From a virus: a stretch of DNA of 41,671 nt. Position 1 is the stretch's first letter, and each line of letters starts with the position of its first letter. Below the pieces are notes generated by a model that saw only the letters and a program-made list of their open reading frames with translations, was not told the DNA's origin and ran no database searches. The DNA lies in the IMG/VR virus record IMGVR_UViG_3300021081_000011, positions 1 to 41,671 of that record; one strand, written 5' to 3'. Both the position numbers and the translations under genes were made by a program. Positions 24,721-33,096 of the stretch are shown here, one piece after another.

Positions 24721-26992
24721 GAAGCGCCACCAAAAGCTCGCCCCGGTGCTGCTGGTCCTCCTCAACCAGCTCCCGCAGCCGCCAGCCGCGGTCATCTTGG
24801 GCCTCGCCCAGCCGCATCCGCTCGATCACCCCAGCGGCAAGGACATCCATGTCCACCACCGGATAGTCAGAGTTGATCCCGAAGTAGGGCAGCTGGTACC
24901 CGCCTGGCTCCGGATAAAGAGTGCCCGCAGCGACCAATGCGGTCTGCTCATCGCCCTCCATGGCATAAACCGGAAACGCGGGTACATTGACGGCCAGTGC
25001 AGCGGTCAGCTCCAGGTGACCGTTCACCGCGCGCCAGTCACCCGACAAGGGAGAGCGACGCAGCTTGGCTACCTTCCGGTCGTCCGCTTCGGGGATGATG
25101 GCACCGGCCAGCCAGATGCCGTACTCATCCTCGCCGGCTCGTACCACCGCAACCTCATCACCGGTGTCGTCATAGTGCAGCGCGGTAGCGGTGTACCCCA
25201 GCCGGATGTCCGCATGACGGGTGTCCATGACGATCTTGCCGACCTGGACCGGGTCGCCTTCGGCCGTGATTACCTGGCCCAGATGGAACGGGACGTACTC
25301 CATCTGAGAATGGGGGGCGATGACGCACTCCCGGTTGGTCACGTCCCGGTGGCATTCCCCCCAGACCGCCAGGTGGCCATAAACCTGACCCTCACCGCTC
25401 ACAGTGAGTGGGGTCCGTCGTTCCAGTGCCGGGTTGTTGAACCAGGCGGCTGAGGGGGTGACCGGGAAGCCAGAGTCGCTCATCGCATACTCCACACTCA
25501 TCCCTGACTCCTCACTGACGTTGGCTCCATACTTCTTCAAGGCAGCCATGATCCGTCCCCGGACCAGCTTAAGCTGCTTAGGGGTGTACTCATCAGCATT
25601 GTCAGCCTGGTTGATGTAGCTCCAGGCGGCTCGGCAGTGCGCCTCGGTGTCCAACGGGTACCGCTTCTTACCGTCTTTCTGGTACCCCGGATCGGCGTAG
25701 GCTACGTCGCCGTAGGGCATCTTGGCGTCTCCAGCCATTGCGAACTGCTCTCCTTCGTTTTCCGGCCGATCCCAAGGGGCGCGGATCGAGGAGTCATTGA
25801 ACTCCTCGGCCATCACCTTATACACATCAGTGATAATGTTGCGTAGCTGGTTTTTGTCCTGCTCCGGCACCCCCGGTAGTCCCCCATGGGCACCAGAAAT
25901 GAGCGCCGCGGCAGCATAAATTGCATGGTAGATCATCACCAGCTCATTGTTGATGATGTCACCCAAGGGCATCCGGTACGAGGTGGTCTGCGTCTCCGGC
26001 TGCTGCGGGTCCTGCCATAGGAACGCCTTCTGGAGCTTGGCCACGTCGGCACCCTCGGCACCGACCCCAGCCCAGGCAGCGATCCGTTTAACTGCGTCAT
26101 CGTTGTCGAAAACCGTCTCACGTGGCGCCAACTGGACCCCTTGCCAGCCGGATGGGTTGACCGCATATACGGAGCTGAAAACAGGAGTCGACATCAGTGC
26201 CAGCTTTTCACAGTCACAACCAACCTCTTCAGCCGGCATGACCATGTCCTCGTCATCCTCGTCCCACCAGTCCATCTCCTCGGTGAAGTTGAGCACCGAC
26301 ATCTCAGTGAAAGCGGGGATGGAGACAGTGGTTACGCCGCCGATGACGTACTGACTGGTGTACTCCCAGCCGTTAGCCGGGTTGACGCTGACCACGACCT
26401 TGCCACCTGGGTCAATGGAGCAGCCCAGCACACCCTGGTCAGCAAGGTAGCGAGCCTCCTTGGTCTCAGCTACATAGGACTCGTCGAAGTAGTCACCCCA
26501 ACCCCAGGCGTACTCAGCCCCCTGGTGATCGGGTCCATAATGGATGCCGAGAACTCGACCCACCATGACCGAGCCGTCATGGCCCTGACCAGACGCCTTG
26601 CGCCAAGAGAAAGGCAGCGGCAGGGTGCGGTGGCTCAGCGAGCCCGGCTCGAACACCCGGGTCCGTCGCGGCTCACCGGTGGGTACCCCGATCGGGACGA
26701 TCCGAGCCATCCACAGGTGCTCGCCCAGCTTGGGCTGGCGTGCCATCAGCTCGGTGGCAGCAACCAAGGCGGCCTCACCTGGGTGCCCCTTACCGGGAGG
26801 CGCACCCAACGCCTTAGTATGCAGGATGTTGCATAACCCCTCAGGGTTGGCCGGGAAGTACTTCCGCAGTGCTCGTGTGCATCTTCCAAAATCACCGGGG
26901 AAGCCCCAGCGAATCTTCAGTGCCCCCTTGCCACCGAGCCAGTAGCGGGTTAACTGGAGCGGCATACCACGGAACGGGTTCGGGTCTACCAT
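24713..26992 (-). CDS. Capsid maturation protease
   Basis: A 759-residue protein that should cleave the capsid delta domain and other prohead proteins. The N-terminal part (about 1-90, MPLQLTRYWLGGKGALKIRWG) is a module often found at the start of this actinophage family. A helical DUF6582-like stretch (YPLDTEAHCRAAWSYINQ, near 447) precedes the protease domain (about 530-690): VYGHLAVWGECH, a CVIAPHS segment, VMDTRHADIRLG and SGDWRAVNGHLELTAALAV. The ATG follows GGAGGG located in the last codons of the upstream MuF gene and overlaps its stop by one base. Confidence 0.75.
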   Translation of the reverse strand: MVDPNPFRGMPLQLTRYWLGGKGALKIRWGFPGDFGRCTRALRKYFPANPEGLCNILHTKALGAPPGKGHPGEAALVAATELMARQPKLGEHLWMARIVPIGVPTGEPRRTRVFEPGSLSHRTLPLPFSWRKASGQGHDGSVMVGRVLGIHYGPDHQGAEYAWGWGDYFDESYVAETKEARYLADQGVLGCSIDPGGKVVVSVNPANGWEYTSQYVIGGVTTVSIPAFTEMSVLNFTEEMDWWDEDDEDMVMPAEEVGCDCEKLALMSTPVFSSVYAVNPSGWQGVQLAPRETVFDNDDAVKRIAAWAGVGAEGADVAKLQKAFLWQDPQQPETQTTSYRMPLGDIINNELVMIYHAIYAAAALISGAHGGLPGVPEQDKNQLRNIITDVYKVMAEEFNDSSIRAPWDRPENEGEQFAMAGDAKMPYGDVAYADPGYQKDGKKRYPLDTEAHCRAAWSYINQADNADEYTPKQLKLVRGRIMAALKKYGANVSEESGMSVEYAMSDSGFPVTPSAAWFNNPALERRTPLTVSGEGQVYGHLAVWGECHRDVTNRECVIAPHSQMEYVPFHLGQVITAEGDPVQVGKIVMDTRHADIRLGYTATALHYDDTGDEVAVVRAGEDEYGIWLAGAIIPEADDRKVAKLRRSPLSGDWRAVNGHLELTAALAVNVPAFPVYAMEGDEQTALVAAGTLYPEPGGYQLPYFGINSDYPVVDMDVLAAGVIERMRLGEAQDDRGWRLRELVEEDQQHRGELLVALRD

Positions 26993-28515
26993 TAGCGTCC
27001 CTCCTCGTTCACTATGACCAGGTCACACCGACAGTTGTGCGATACGACCTGGTCGGCAACGTAGATGCCGCTGCGAGTCTGGAAGGTGTAGAGATGGCCA
27101 CTGAACGGGTGTTCATAGATCTGGATGATCTTGTCCATCGCTACCTCCAGGGCGAGTCCGTCAATGCTCTCGCTCATAGTCTGAGGGTTGCACGACGAAC
27201 TGTCGACCTCCGGCTTCAATGGGCCGGTATTGAGAGACGAGGCCGGAGCGAAGCCGAGGCTATGAAGTGGGGACGGATGACTCCTACCCAGCGAGCAAAC
27301 CAGATCATCAAAGCCCACGATGCCATCAGGGGGGTCTCTCTCGCTCAAGACCGACTTGAGAAGAATGCTCTCGCTCGCGCACGGCGCATAGGCGCAGGAG
27401 AGCGAGAACTGAGAGAAGATCTCAGAATCTTGGGGGTCGAGACCGAAGCTCAATTCCCGGTTAGTAAGTACAACATCGATATCACCTATCGGTCTCTCGC
27501 CATAGAAATTCACCGACAAGCCTTCCATCCGATATGCCACCCCCAGCAGCGAAGTAGAACGATAGATCTCCTCTGCCGTGGTTGGCTCGTACTCTACGTG
27601 TGGACCCCCCCGGGTCAGACTATCCATTCTCCATGTGCTGAAAATGTAGTCACCCTTTTGCAGCTCGCAAGCGAGCAACCAGCCTTGTTCGGTAAGTACC
27701 GGGTGATTGGGGCTGACGGCAGTCCGCGCCCCCAACTCCCCTATAAGGGTAAGTACCGAACCCTCCCACTTGAACCGGAAGACGGCATCAACATCTCTAG
27801 CGAGAATCAGCGATGATCCTGGGACGCAGTTCACCACAAGCTCAGCCGGGGCGGTGGGATCACCTGGGAACATCATCGGGAACCGGTCGACGTAGAAGGG
27901 CATGAAGATGTTGACCATTGCCCCATCTATCTCCCGATGGGCTCCTCTGACCTTTTCGTCACCTTCGGTGTCCCAACGCTTACGTAGCACTCGGCCAGTA
28001 ACCCGAGACTGCTCCATGCCTGCGGCCAGAGTCCCGGCGCCGTAGGCCCGGGTGGTCTCAGTGACGGCCACGGTTCGGGCCCGGTTGGGCCAGCGCTCGC
28101 TGTCGGTGTAAGAAAGCACATGATCCACCCGAGCCGCCACCTGGTCAACGGACTCACCGGCGTTCACCCCATCCGTGATCTCCGCGAAGATGAGATCAGC
28201 CACCTCATCCGGTATCCGGACCAACAGGCTCTCCACCTGGGCTAGGTAGGTGACCACGAAAGCATGCCGGGACACCGGAGGGACCTCGGTAGCCTCGTTC
28301 CAAGCGGCCAGCCCGATCTTGCCGATCTCGGTCAGGATCGTCTCGACCTCAGCGTTCCAGGCTGGTTGGAGCCGGTAGATCGCGGTGGGGTCCGGCATGA
28401 GCTGGTACTGCTGCCAAGGTGCCATCACGGCATCCTTGGCCCGTTCCAACCAGCGACGCATTGCCCCGGAAACCACTCCGAAAAGGTGACGCTCGTCGCG
28501 CTCCCGGTCAGCCAT
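26992..28515 (-). CDS. MuF-like minor head protein interrupted by an in-frame intein
   Basis: A 507-residue precursor. Residues 1-229 and 495-507 form a MuF-like head morphogenesis protein: a helical N-terminus, AVTETTRAYGAGTLAAG, RKRWDTEGDEKVRGAHREIDG, and the conserved terminal CRC motif. Residues 230-494 are an intein inserted between Asn229 and Cys495, so splicing restores VVN-CRCDLV. The spliced protein would be 242 residues, normal for a MuF domain associated with the portal. It overlaps the portal stop by eight bases and has a GGGAGGG ribosome binding site. The opposite strand of the intein segment encodes a separate endonuclease (27094-27816). Confidence 0.85.
   Translation of the reverse strand: MADRERDERHLFGVVSGAMRRWLERAKDAVMAPWQQYQLMPDPTAIYRLQPAWNAEVETILTEIGKIGLAAWNEATEVPPVSRHAFVVTYLAQVESLLVRIPDEVADLIFAEITDGVNAGESVDQVAARVDHVLSYTDSERWPNRARTVAVTETTRAYGAGTLAAGMEQSRVTGRVLRKRWDTEGDEKVRGAHREIDGAMVNIFMPFYVDRFPMMFPGDPTAPAELVVNCVPGSSLILARDVDAVFRFKWEGSVLTLIGELGARTAVSPNHPVLTEQGWLLACELQKGDYIFSTWRMDSLTRGGPHVEYEPTTAEEIYRSTSLLGVAYRMEGLSVNFYGERPIGDIDVVLTNRELSFGLDPQDSEIFSQFSLSCAYAPCASESILLKSVLSERDPPDGIVGFDDLVCSLGRSHPSPLHSLGFAPASSLNTGPLKPEVDSSSCNPQTMSESIDGLALEVAMDKIIQIYEHPFSGHLYTFQTRSGIYVADQVVSHNCRCDLVIVNEEGR
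27034..27828 (-). mobile_element. Intein (265 aa, Hint domain) within the MuF-like gene
   Basis: The intein runs from Cys230 to Asn494 of the precursor. Block A begins CVPGSSLILARD. Block B is AVSPNHPVLTEQGW, with a S-x-x-H in place of T-x-x-H, followed by LQKGDYIF. Blocks F and G read SGHLYTFQTRSGIYVADQVVSHN, followed by +1 Cys, with His493-Asn494 as the expected cyclising pair. The roughly 150-residue region between B and F contains no LAGLIDADG, HNH or other nuclease motif in this frame but has a VNFYGERPIGDIDVV segment reminiscent of other phage Hint proteins. The antisense strand carries the likely homing enzyme, so mobility may be encoded in the reverse direction. Confidence 0.88.
27094..27816 (+). 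CDS. Antisense homing endonuclease-like protein (Vsr/EDxHD type) nested in the intein
   Basis: A 240-residue protein on the strand opposite the intein. It starts at ATG 27094 with GGAAGG eight bases upstream and ends at TGA 27814-27816. Residues about 10-50 form a helix-turn-helix (DLDDLVHRYLQGESV, TVDLRLQWAGIERRG). MTPTQRANQIIKAHDAIRG follows, a linker seen in phage homing enzymes. Residues about 104-175 are the nuclease core: E-rich helix, AQFPVSKYNIDITYRS, LAIEIHRQAFH, then R153 and GWLVLYVW. The end is FGKYRVIGADG, also typical of this family. Candidate active-site residues are Glu104/107, Asp129, Glu138 and His145. Every codon pairs in register with intein codons 234-474. It probably cuts intein-less MuF alleles to drive homing (inference). 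No promoter is evident. Confidence 0.8.
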   Translation: MATERVFIDLDDLVHRYLQGESVNALAHSLRVARRTVDLRLQWAGIERRGRSEAEAMKWGRMTPTQRANQIIKAHDAIRGVSLAQDRLEKNALARARRIGAGERELREDLRILGVETEAQFPVSKYNIDITYRSLAIEIHRQAFHPICHPQQRSRTIDLLCRGWLVLYVWTPPGQTIHSPCAENVVTLLQLASEQPALFGKYRVIGADGSPRPQLPYKGKYRTLPLEPEDGINISSENQR

Positions 28516-30427
28516 GCAGCAGCCCTCCCCGTGAGAGCATCTCCCAGAGCAGACCGGCCTCGTGCGGATGTTGCTTAGTCAACAAAGTGGAGCAGTACCG
28601 GTGCAGGGTCCCGGCCAACACCGGGTTGGCCAGCTCGGGCATCTCCAGATGGGTCGAGAGCACCGACATCTGGTCCCAGGCTCCCGCAAGGAGCTTAGTC
28701 GCCTGATCATCGCTGGTCACCAACAACCGGGTATGCAGGTCATAGGCGGGCACATCGGCCAGCACTCGATGGTGGTTGCCGGCCAGCCGCTTCCCGGCTA
28801 CCTCCAGTGCACGCAGGACTGCCATGTTGGCCACTGCGAACACCGCCTGCTCTTGGGAGACGCCCGCGGAGGCTACCCGAGCCGGTGGTTGGCTACTGGC
28901 GTTGGTGGACTGCGGGCCGCCAGGAGTGTTGGCCGCGGAAGAGTTCACCGGGATCGGCGGTGGGGTGCTCGGAGTGATCCCGGTAGGCGGTGCGGGTGGT
29001 GGCGGGGGTCCGGCCCCCGGCATACCAGGGGTGATCGCCGGGGTGACCACGGCGTCTACGGGCAGGATCTCCTCAGTGAAACCAGCCACCTTGCGCACTG
29101 CAGCCACTTGGAGCAGGGCTGGGTCGCGCAGCATCAGCTCGCGGGTGAACCGCTTCAGGTCCTCCTCATCGCTGGGAGCAGAGGAAATGGGGTAGTCGCC
29201 CTCAATCAGGACAGTGCTACCACTGACCACACCCTCCTTGTAGAGCGTGATGGTGTCCGCTAGGCGCTGCGGGCGTACCACCAAAGGTGCGGTGTCGAAC
29301 CAGTAGGCAAACCGTTGAGGATCTTTCTTGATGGTTTTGAGTGCCGGCGCTAGGTAGGCCGTGGTAACCGCGTCACAGATGCGGGTCATTAACGGCTCAA
29401 TGTGAATCTTGACGTTCTCTGCACCCACGTGCCAGGCCGACCAGTGATTAGCATCACCGGTGCCAAGGACAACCTCGGGGGACATGTCCATAGCCAGGGC
29501 AAACCGACGAATAGCCTCCGCGCGCAGGTCAAGCGCCTGCTTGGAAAGCTCGCTGGTGAACTGGATCAGCTCAGTTTTACCCAGTGCATCAGTGGGGAAC
29601 TCGATAAAGATCGGCACCACTCCCGTCGCGGTACCTTCGCCTAAACGAGGAGCTGAGCCGACCCGGAGCAGCATGTCGGTAAGCGCCTCTGCCCCCGAAG
29701 TCATCACCCCGTTCTCATCGGGAAAGGAGGCTTCCTTGGGGACGGGTAGCAGCCCAGCTGAGATCAGTCGAGAGTCGATCTGGGCGAACACGTACCGGGT
29801 AAGCCGCTCGATCTCCCAGAGCATCGGCATTGCCGCTCGGGTGGGAGAGTCCGCCCACAGGGCACGGCGTGGGTGCGGGGTCCAGACCCGGATGACAATA
29901 TCCTTCTCCAGATCCAACGGGTCCTTGGTGCCGTCAGGGTTCAGCTGCCAGATATTGCCGGACCAACGCTTCAGCTCTGAGCAGGAGACCACATACCACT
30001 CATCAGTTTCGTTTCGTCCGGTTCCTCGACCAACAATATAGGAATCCCCGGCGACAGTGAGGTTAATCCCTATCATCCGGAGTGCCTCGGCTTTAGCGGT
30101 GGGCGAGCCGAACAGGGTATCTGCCAAAGCGGCAACCTTGGGGTCATCAGTCTCCTGCTGGACCCGTCCATTCTTGTCCACCTCGGCAACGTAGATACGC
30201 ACCCGTGAGCAAGCTGACCCTACCCAGTTGGCCGCATACCGCAGTTCGCCAATGACATCATAAAGACGCCACGCCTCTTGTTGCCAGGCATCGTCACCGA
30301 ACTTGTATGCCTGCCATCCTTGCCCATCTAACCTCCGGATTCGTGCAGCAGAGGCAACCAAGCTGTTCCGTGGAGGTTCTTCCGGGTCCGGTGAGGCAAC
30401 GAGGGTCTTCGGCCGGCGGAAAGCCAT
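28508..30427 (-). CDS. Portal protein
   Basis: A 639-residue protein forming the dodecameric DNA entry ring. It lies between terminase and MuF genes and contains the usual portal landmarks: YAANWVGSACSRVRIYVAE, GINLTVAGDSYIVG, FAQIDSRLISAGLLPVP, a long helix ELSKQALDLRAEAIRRFALA, and MDMSPEVVLGTGDANHWSAW. A C-terminal region about 470-560 is Pro/Ala-rich and then helical, somewhat longer than basic portals, as in many actinophages. It overlaps the downstream MuF gene by eight bases. Confidence 0.88.
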   Translation of the reverse strand: MAFRRPKTLVASPDPEEPPRNSLVASAARIRRLDGQGWQAYKFGDDAWQQEAWRLYDVIGELRYAANWVGSACSRVRIYVAEVDKNGRVQQETDDPKVAALADTLFGSPTAKAEALRMIGINLTVAGDSYIVGRGTGRNETDEWYVVSCSELKRWSGNIWQLNPDGTKDPLDLEKDIVIRVWTPHPRRALWADSPTRAAMPMLWEIERLTRYVFAQIDSRLISAGLLPVPKEASFPDENGVMTSGAEALTDMLLRVGSAPRLGEGTATGVVPIFIEFPTDALGKTELIQFTSELSKQALDLRAEAIRRFALAMDMSPEVVLGTGDANHWSAWHVGAENVKIHIEPLMTRICDAVTTAYLAPALKTIKKDPQRFAYWFDTAPLVVRPQRLADTITLYKEGVVSGSTVLIEGDYPISSAPSDEEDLKRFTRELMLRDPALLQVAAVRKVAGFTEEILPVDAVVTPAITPGMPGAGPPPPPAPPTGITPSTPPPIPVNSSAANTPGGPQSTNASSQPPARVASAGVSQEQAVFAVANMAVLRALEVAGKRLAGNHHRVLADVPAYDLHTRLLVTSDDQATKLLAGAWDQMSVLSTHLEMPELANPVLAGTLHRYCSTLLTKQHPHEAGLLWEMLSRGGLLHG

Positions 30428-30430
30428 AAG

Positions 30431-30721
30431 CTACTCCCTGTCCGTGTAGCAAAGAACCATGGCTGCCGCCATCGACCCGGCAGGGATGGAGAGGATAGCT
30501 ATGAGCCAGGTGGTGGGCCACAGCACTGCAACCGGCATCACCAACGCGAACCACATCGACATGCACCAAGGGGCGCAATGTACCGCCCTGGTGACCAGGG
30601 CGTCCCGACCGAAGCGCTTGACTACCCACTGGCGAAAACCCACGGTGATGTCATCATCGGCGACAAGGTGCGCCAGCCGTGCCACCGCCAAGGCGGCCAA
30701 GATCAAGGCGAGAACGATCAC
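30431..30721 (-). CDS. Small membrane protein (DUF1360-like)
   Basis: A 96-residue protein with an N-terminal hydrophobic helix (LALILAALAVARLAHLV), a short basic segment, a CAPWCMSMWFALVM motif and another hydrophobic stretch (LIAILSIPAGSMAAAMVL). The C-x-x-C-x-S/G-x-W element after a RLAxLxxDD start is the signature of DUF1360 proteins, which often sit beside portal genes in actinophages. The start is GTG with no strong ribosome binding site, so the exact N-terminus is uncertain. Likely an inner-membrane protein; function unknown. Confidence 0.7.
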   Translation of the reverse strand: MIVLALILAALAVARLAHLVADDDITVGFRQWVVKRFGRDALVTRAVHCAPWCMSMWFALVMPVAVLWPTTWLIAILSIPAGSMAAAMVLCYTDRE

Positions 30722-30814
30722 GTCTATACTCTAGGCGGAAGTTCCCCGCAAGTCCTAGATGTGGGGCCTGTCCCGATATCTGTCTACACCCCAGGGGTAG
30801 GAATACCGAAAGCT

Positions 30815-32248
30815 CTACCTCGGCATGAACCGACCAAGATCATAGAACTCGTTGTCCATGCGGAGCTGGTACTGGCCCGGGTCGCCCACCTTCATGATCC
30901 TCTTCTCGCCGGCCATCAGATGCAGACCCGCGTGCACCATGGCATCCATCCGGTCTGGTGACTCCCGGGTGGACTCCGGGTCAAACAAGACCATCTGGTT
31001 CTCCAATGCCGGGAAGTTACCCACCATATGGAGGCGTCCTTGCTCGTTACGCATAGCCACCGGCTCAGCTCGGGTCTTCTTTCCGTGCTTGGCGTGGATG
31101 GCACCCATCGGGGGCGAGGTTCCCTCCGGGAAGAGGTCCAGCTCAATGCATTCCTTGTAAGCATCCTGGAGTACCTCTTGCAGGTACCGTTTCCCCAGGT
31201 TCTCCTCATAGACGACCAGGTCAGCCTTATGCCGGGCGCAAGCTCGCCACACTGCCATGGCCGCGGTACGACCAGACTGCTGAACCGTGGCATCTTCCAG
31301 GATGTACATATGGTTGTCACTGGTCCGGCAAACCACGATGATCCCGCACTGAGCATCCTCGCCGGTGAGGTTGGGGTCAACCCCCACCACGGTTGCAACG
31401 ATGTCACCAGGAACCAACTTTACTCGATTGTTGATGATATCGACCCGGTTAAATAACCCGTTACCACCCAGCTCTAACAACCGGCCGTACAGCTCCTGTT
31501 CGCCCAAGGTGGTACCGGCGTAACGTAGGCGTAGCTCCTGGAGCACCAGCGCGGACAGGTTGAGCGCGTTGTCGAAGGTGGAGCCCCCCATCACATGGAC
31601 AGTGGAGTCACCACGTTCCACCCACTCCTGGAGCAGCCTGATCGGCTTGGGCGTAGTGGTAGCGAAGGCACGCGGATGATCATCGATGAGGTCGGTACGT
31701 AGTGACGGCAGGATCCCCTCGTACCAGGACTCATAGGGCTTGGGCCATTTCGCCAGCTCGTCGCACCAGGCGCCACTGGCGTTGTAGCCACGACCTACAT
31801 CCTCGTCATCAGCACCCTCGGCATAGATCTTTGCTCCATCTGGGAACAGCACCATGGGACGGGGAGACTGCTTATACCGATAGTCAATGCTTCTACGGCG
31901 AAGTACCCGGAGCAGCCCAGCCGGCCCCTCCATGCAGATAGTTCGGGTATCCGCCAAGGTCTCCCCAATGAGTAGCCACTCGGTAGGCTGGCCATGCCGG
32001 TCAAACGGGTGCTTGAGGACTTGTCCGGTCAACCACTCAGCGCCAGCTCGGCTCTTCCCCCAGCCTCGACCGGCAAGCGCGAGGCAGACCAGCCAGTTAC
32101 CATCGGGCGGAACCTGCTCAGGTCGGGCAACATACCACCATTCGCCACGAATCATCTCTTCTAGGACATAGTCCGGCAGACTTCTTACCCACTCCTCCCG
32201 AAGATGGCGAGGAAGGCGGGCAACCCGTTCTGCTAGGGACAGTCCCAT
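30815..32248 (-). CDS. terL: Terminase large subunit
   Basis: A 477-residue packaging motor. Walker A is AGRGWGKSRAG (residues 59-69) and Walker B/catalytic Glu is GAWCDELAKW (Asp163-Glu164). The ATPase coupling segment FATTTPKP follows near 197. The C-terminal RNase H-like nuclease shows VVGVDPNLTG (Asp291), an acidic VVYEENLG (Glu348-349), and SPDRMDAMVHA (Asp435). Length and order are standard. It heads the leftward virion operon. No small-subunit gene is recognised in the window. The ATG at 32246-32248 lies about 12 bp from a TACAAT box, so the transcript may be nearly leaderless. Confidence 0.93.
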   Translation of the reverse strand: MGLSLAERVARLPRHLREEWVRSLPDYVLEEMIRGEWWYVARPEQVPPDGNWLVCLALAGRGWGKSRAGAEWLTGQVLKHPFDRHGQPTEWLLIGETLADTRTICMEGPAGLLRVLRRRSIDYRYKQSPRPMVLFPDGAKIYAEGADDEDVGRGYNASGAWCDELAKWPKPYESWYEGILPSLRTDLIDDHPRAFATTTPKPIRLLQEWVERGDSTVHVMGGSTFDNALNLSALVLQELRLRYAGTTLGEQELYGRLLELGGNGLFNRVDIINNRVKLVPGDIVATVVGVDPNLTGEDAQCGIIVVCRTSDNHMYILEDATVQQSGRTAAMAVWRACARHKADLVVYEENLGKRYLQEVLQDAYKECIELDLFPEGTSPPMGAIHAKHGKKTRAEPVAMRNEQGRLHMVGNFPALENQMVLFDPESTRESPDRMDAMVHAGLHLMAGEKRIMKVGDPGQYQLRMDNEFYDLGRFMPR

Positions 32249-32355
32249 ATGTCAGCATTGTAGAGGCCCACTTGCTCAGACCTAGACCTTGGAGGTAAGA
32301 TCTGAGTTGATAAGCCCGCCTCGTATTACACCCCAATCACCCCTAAGGACTCACC
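32249..32355. promoter_or_regulatory. Divergent promoter region between left and right arms
   Basis: This 107-bp gap separates the leftward virion operon from the rightward arm, so both need promoters here. On the minus strand a TACAAT (32257-32262) lies 8 bases before the terminase ATG. No good -35 box is seen 17 bases further up. On the plus strand TTGCTC (about 32269) and TAAGAT (about 32294) are a weak pair with long spacing. AAGGA at 32345 serves as ribosome binding site for the next gene. Confidence 0.35.
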
Positions 32356-33096
32356 GTGACCAAACTGAACCAGATCGTGGCCTTGGAAAAAGGACTCAAA
32401 GCTCGCACCAATGGTGCGCTGACCCTGCTGTACCGCCAGATACAAGATCATGCCAAGCTCTCTGGGTTGTCGCGCACATACCAGCCCAAGGAAGACGGCG
32501 GAGACCAGCTCCCAGCTGAAGGTAACAAGCTCCAGCTCAGGGCAGAGCAGATCTTGGCCGAGGTCAACAAGTATCACGCTGCCCTGCTCGACCTGACCCT
32601 GACCAAGGATATTGCCAACACTACCGCCAAAGCCGACATTGTGGTCGATGATGTCACTGTTGCCAGTGCGGTCCCCGTCACCTACCTACTGTTTCTGGAA
32701 AAGCAGCTCCAGGAGTTGGCCATTCTCGCCCGCAGCTTGCCGGTGCTCGACCCTGCTGAGACCTGGGCCTGGGCTGGTATCTCGGACTGTTTCCGGTCTG
32801 AGCAGACTCAGACCACCCGATCCAAGAAGGTGCCCCGTAACCACGTTAAGTCAGAAGCGACCAGGGAACACCCAGCTCAGGTTGAGATCTTCTACGAGGA
32901 CGTGATTGTAGGTACCTGGACCCAGATCAAGCAGTCAGGCGCCATGGAGGCGGCCCGGGTGCATGCCATCCAAGACCGTGTCATGAAGCTTATGGACGCC
33001 GTTAAAACCGCCCGGGAAGCTGCGAACCTCACCACTGTCGTTGACCACAAAATTGGTCAGCAAATCTATGACTATCTACTGAGTCCCAACCTGTAA
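32356..33096 (+). CDS. Conserved phage protein (DUF7873-like), unknown function
   Basis: A 246-residue helical protein beginning MTKLNQIVALEKGLKARTN. It contains LSRTYQPKEDGG, a PVTYLLFLEKQLQELAIL helix, LPVLDPAETWAW, TTRSKKVPRN and EATREHPAQVE. The same run of landmarks is familiar from uncharacterised proteins of phages and prophages, for which I know no function. Start is GTG with AAGGA eight bases upstream. It is the first gene of the rightward arm and precedes the tRNA cluster. Confidence 0.7.
   Translation: MTKLNQIVALEKGLKARTNGALTLLYRQIQDHAKLSGLSRTYQPKEDGGDQLPAEGNKLQLRAEQILAEVNKYHAALLDLTLTKDIANTTAKADIVVDDVTVASAVPVTYLLFLEKQLQELAILARSLPVLDPAETWAWAGISDCFRSEQTQTTRSKKVPRNHVKSEATREHPAQVEIFYEDVIVGTWTQIKQSGAMEAARVHAIQDRVMKLMDAVKTAREAANLTTVVDHKIGQQIYDYLLSPNL

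Noticed and set aside
26869-27093. Longer N-terminus for the antisense endonuclease
   Set aside because: The frame is open from 26869, but that part lies opposite the capsid protease and MuF genes, shows no motif, and the ATG at 27094 has the ribosome binding site and family-like start.
27100-27470. LAGLIDADG or HNH endonuclease in the intein's own frame
   Set aside because: No such motif is present between blocks B and F on the minus strand.
30431-32355. Terminase small subunit
   Set aside because: No HTH-type small protein lies beside the large subunit; the neighbouring small gene is a membrane protein.
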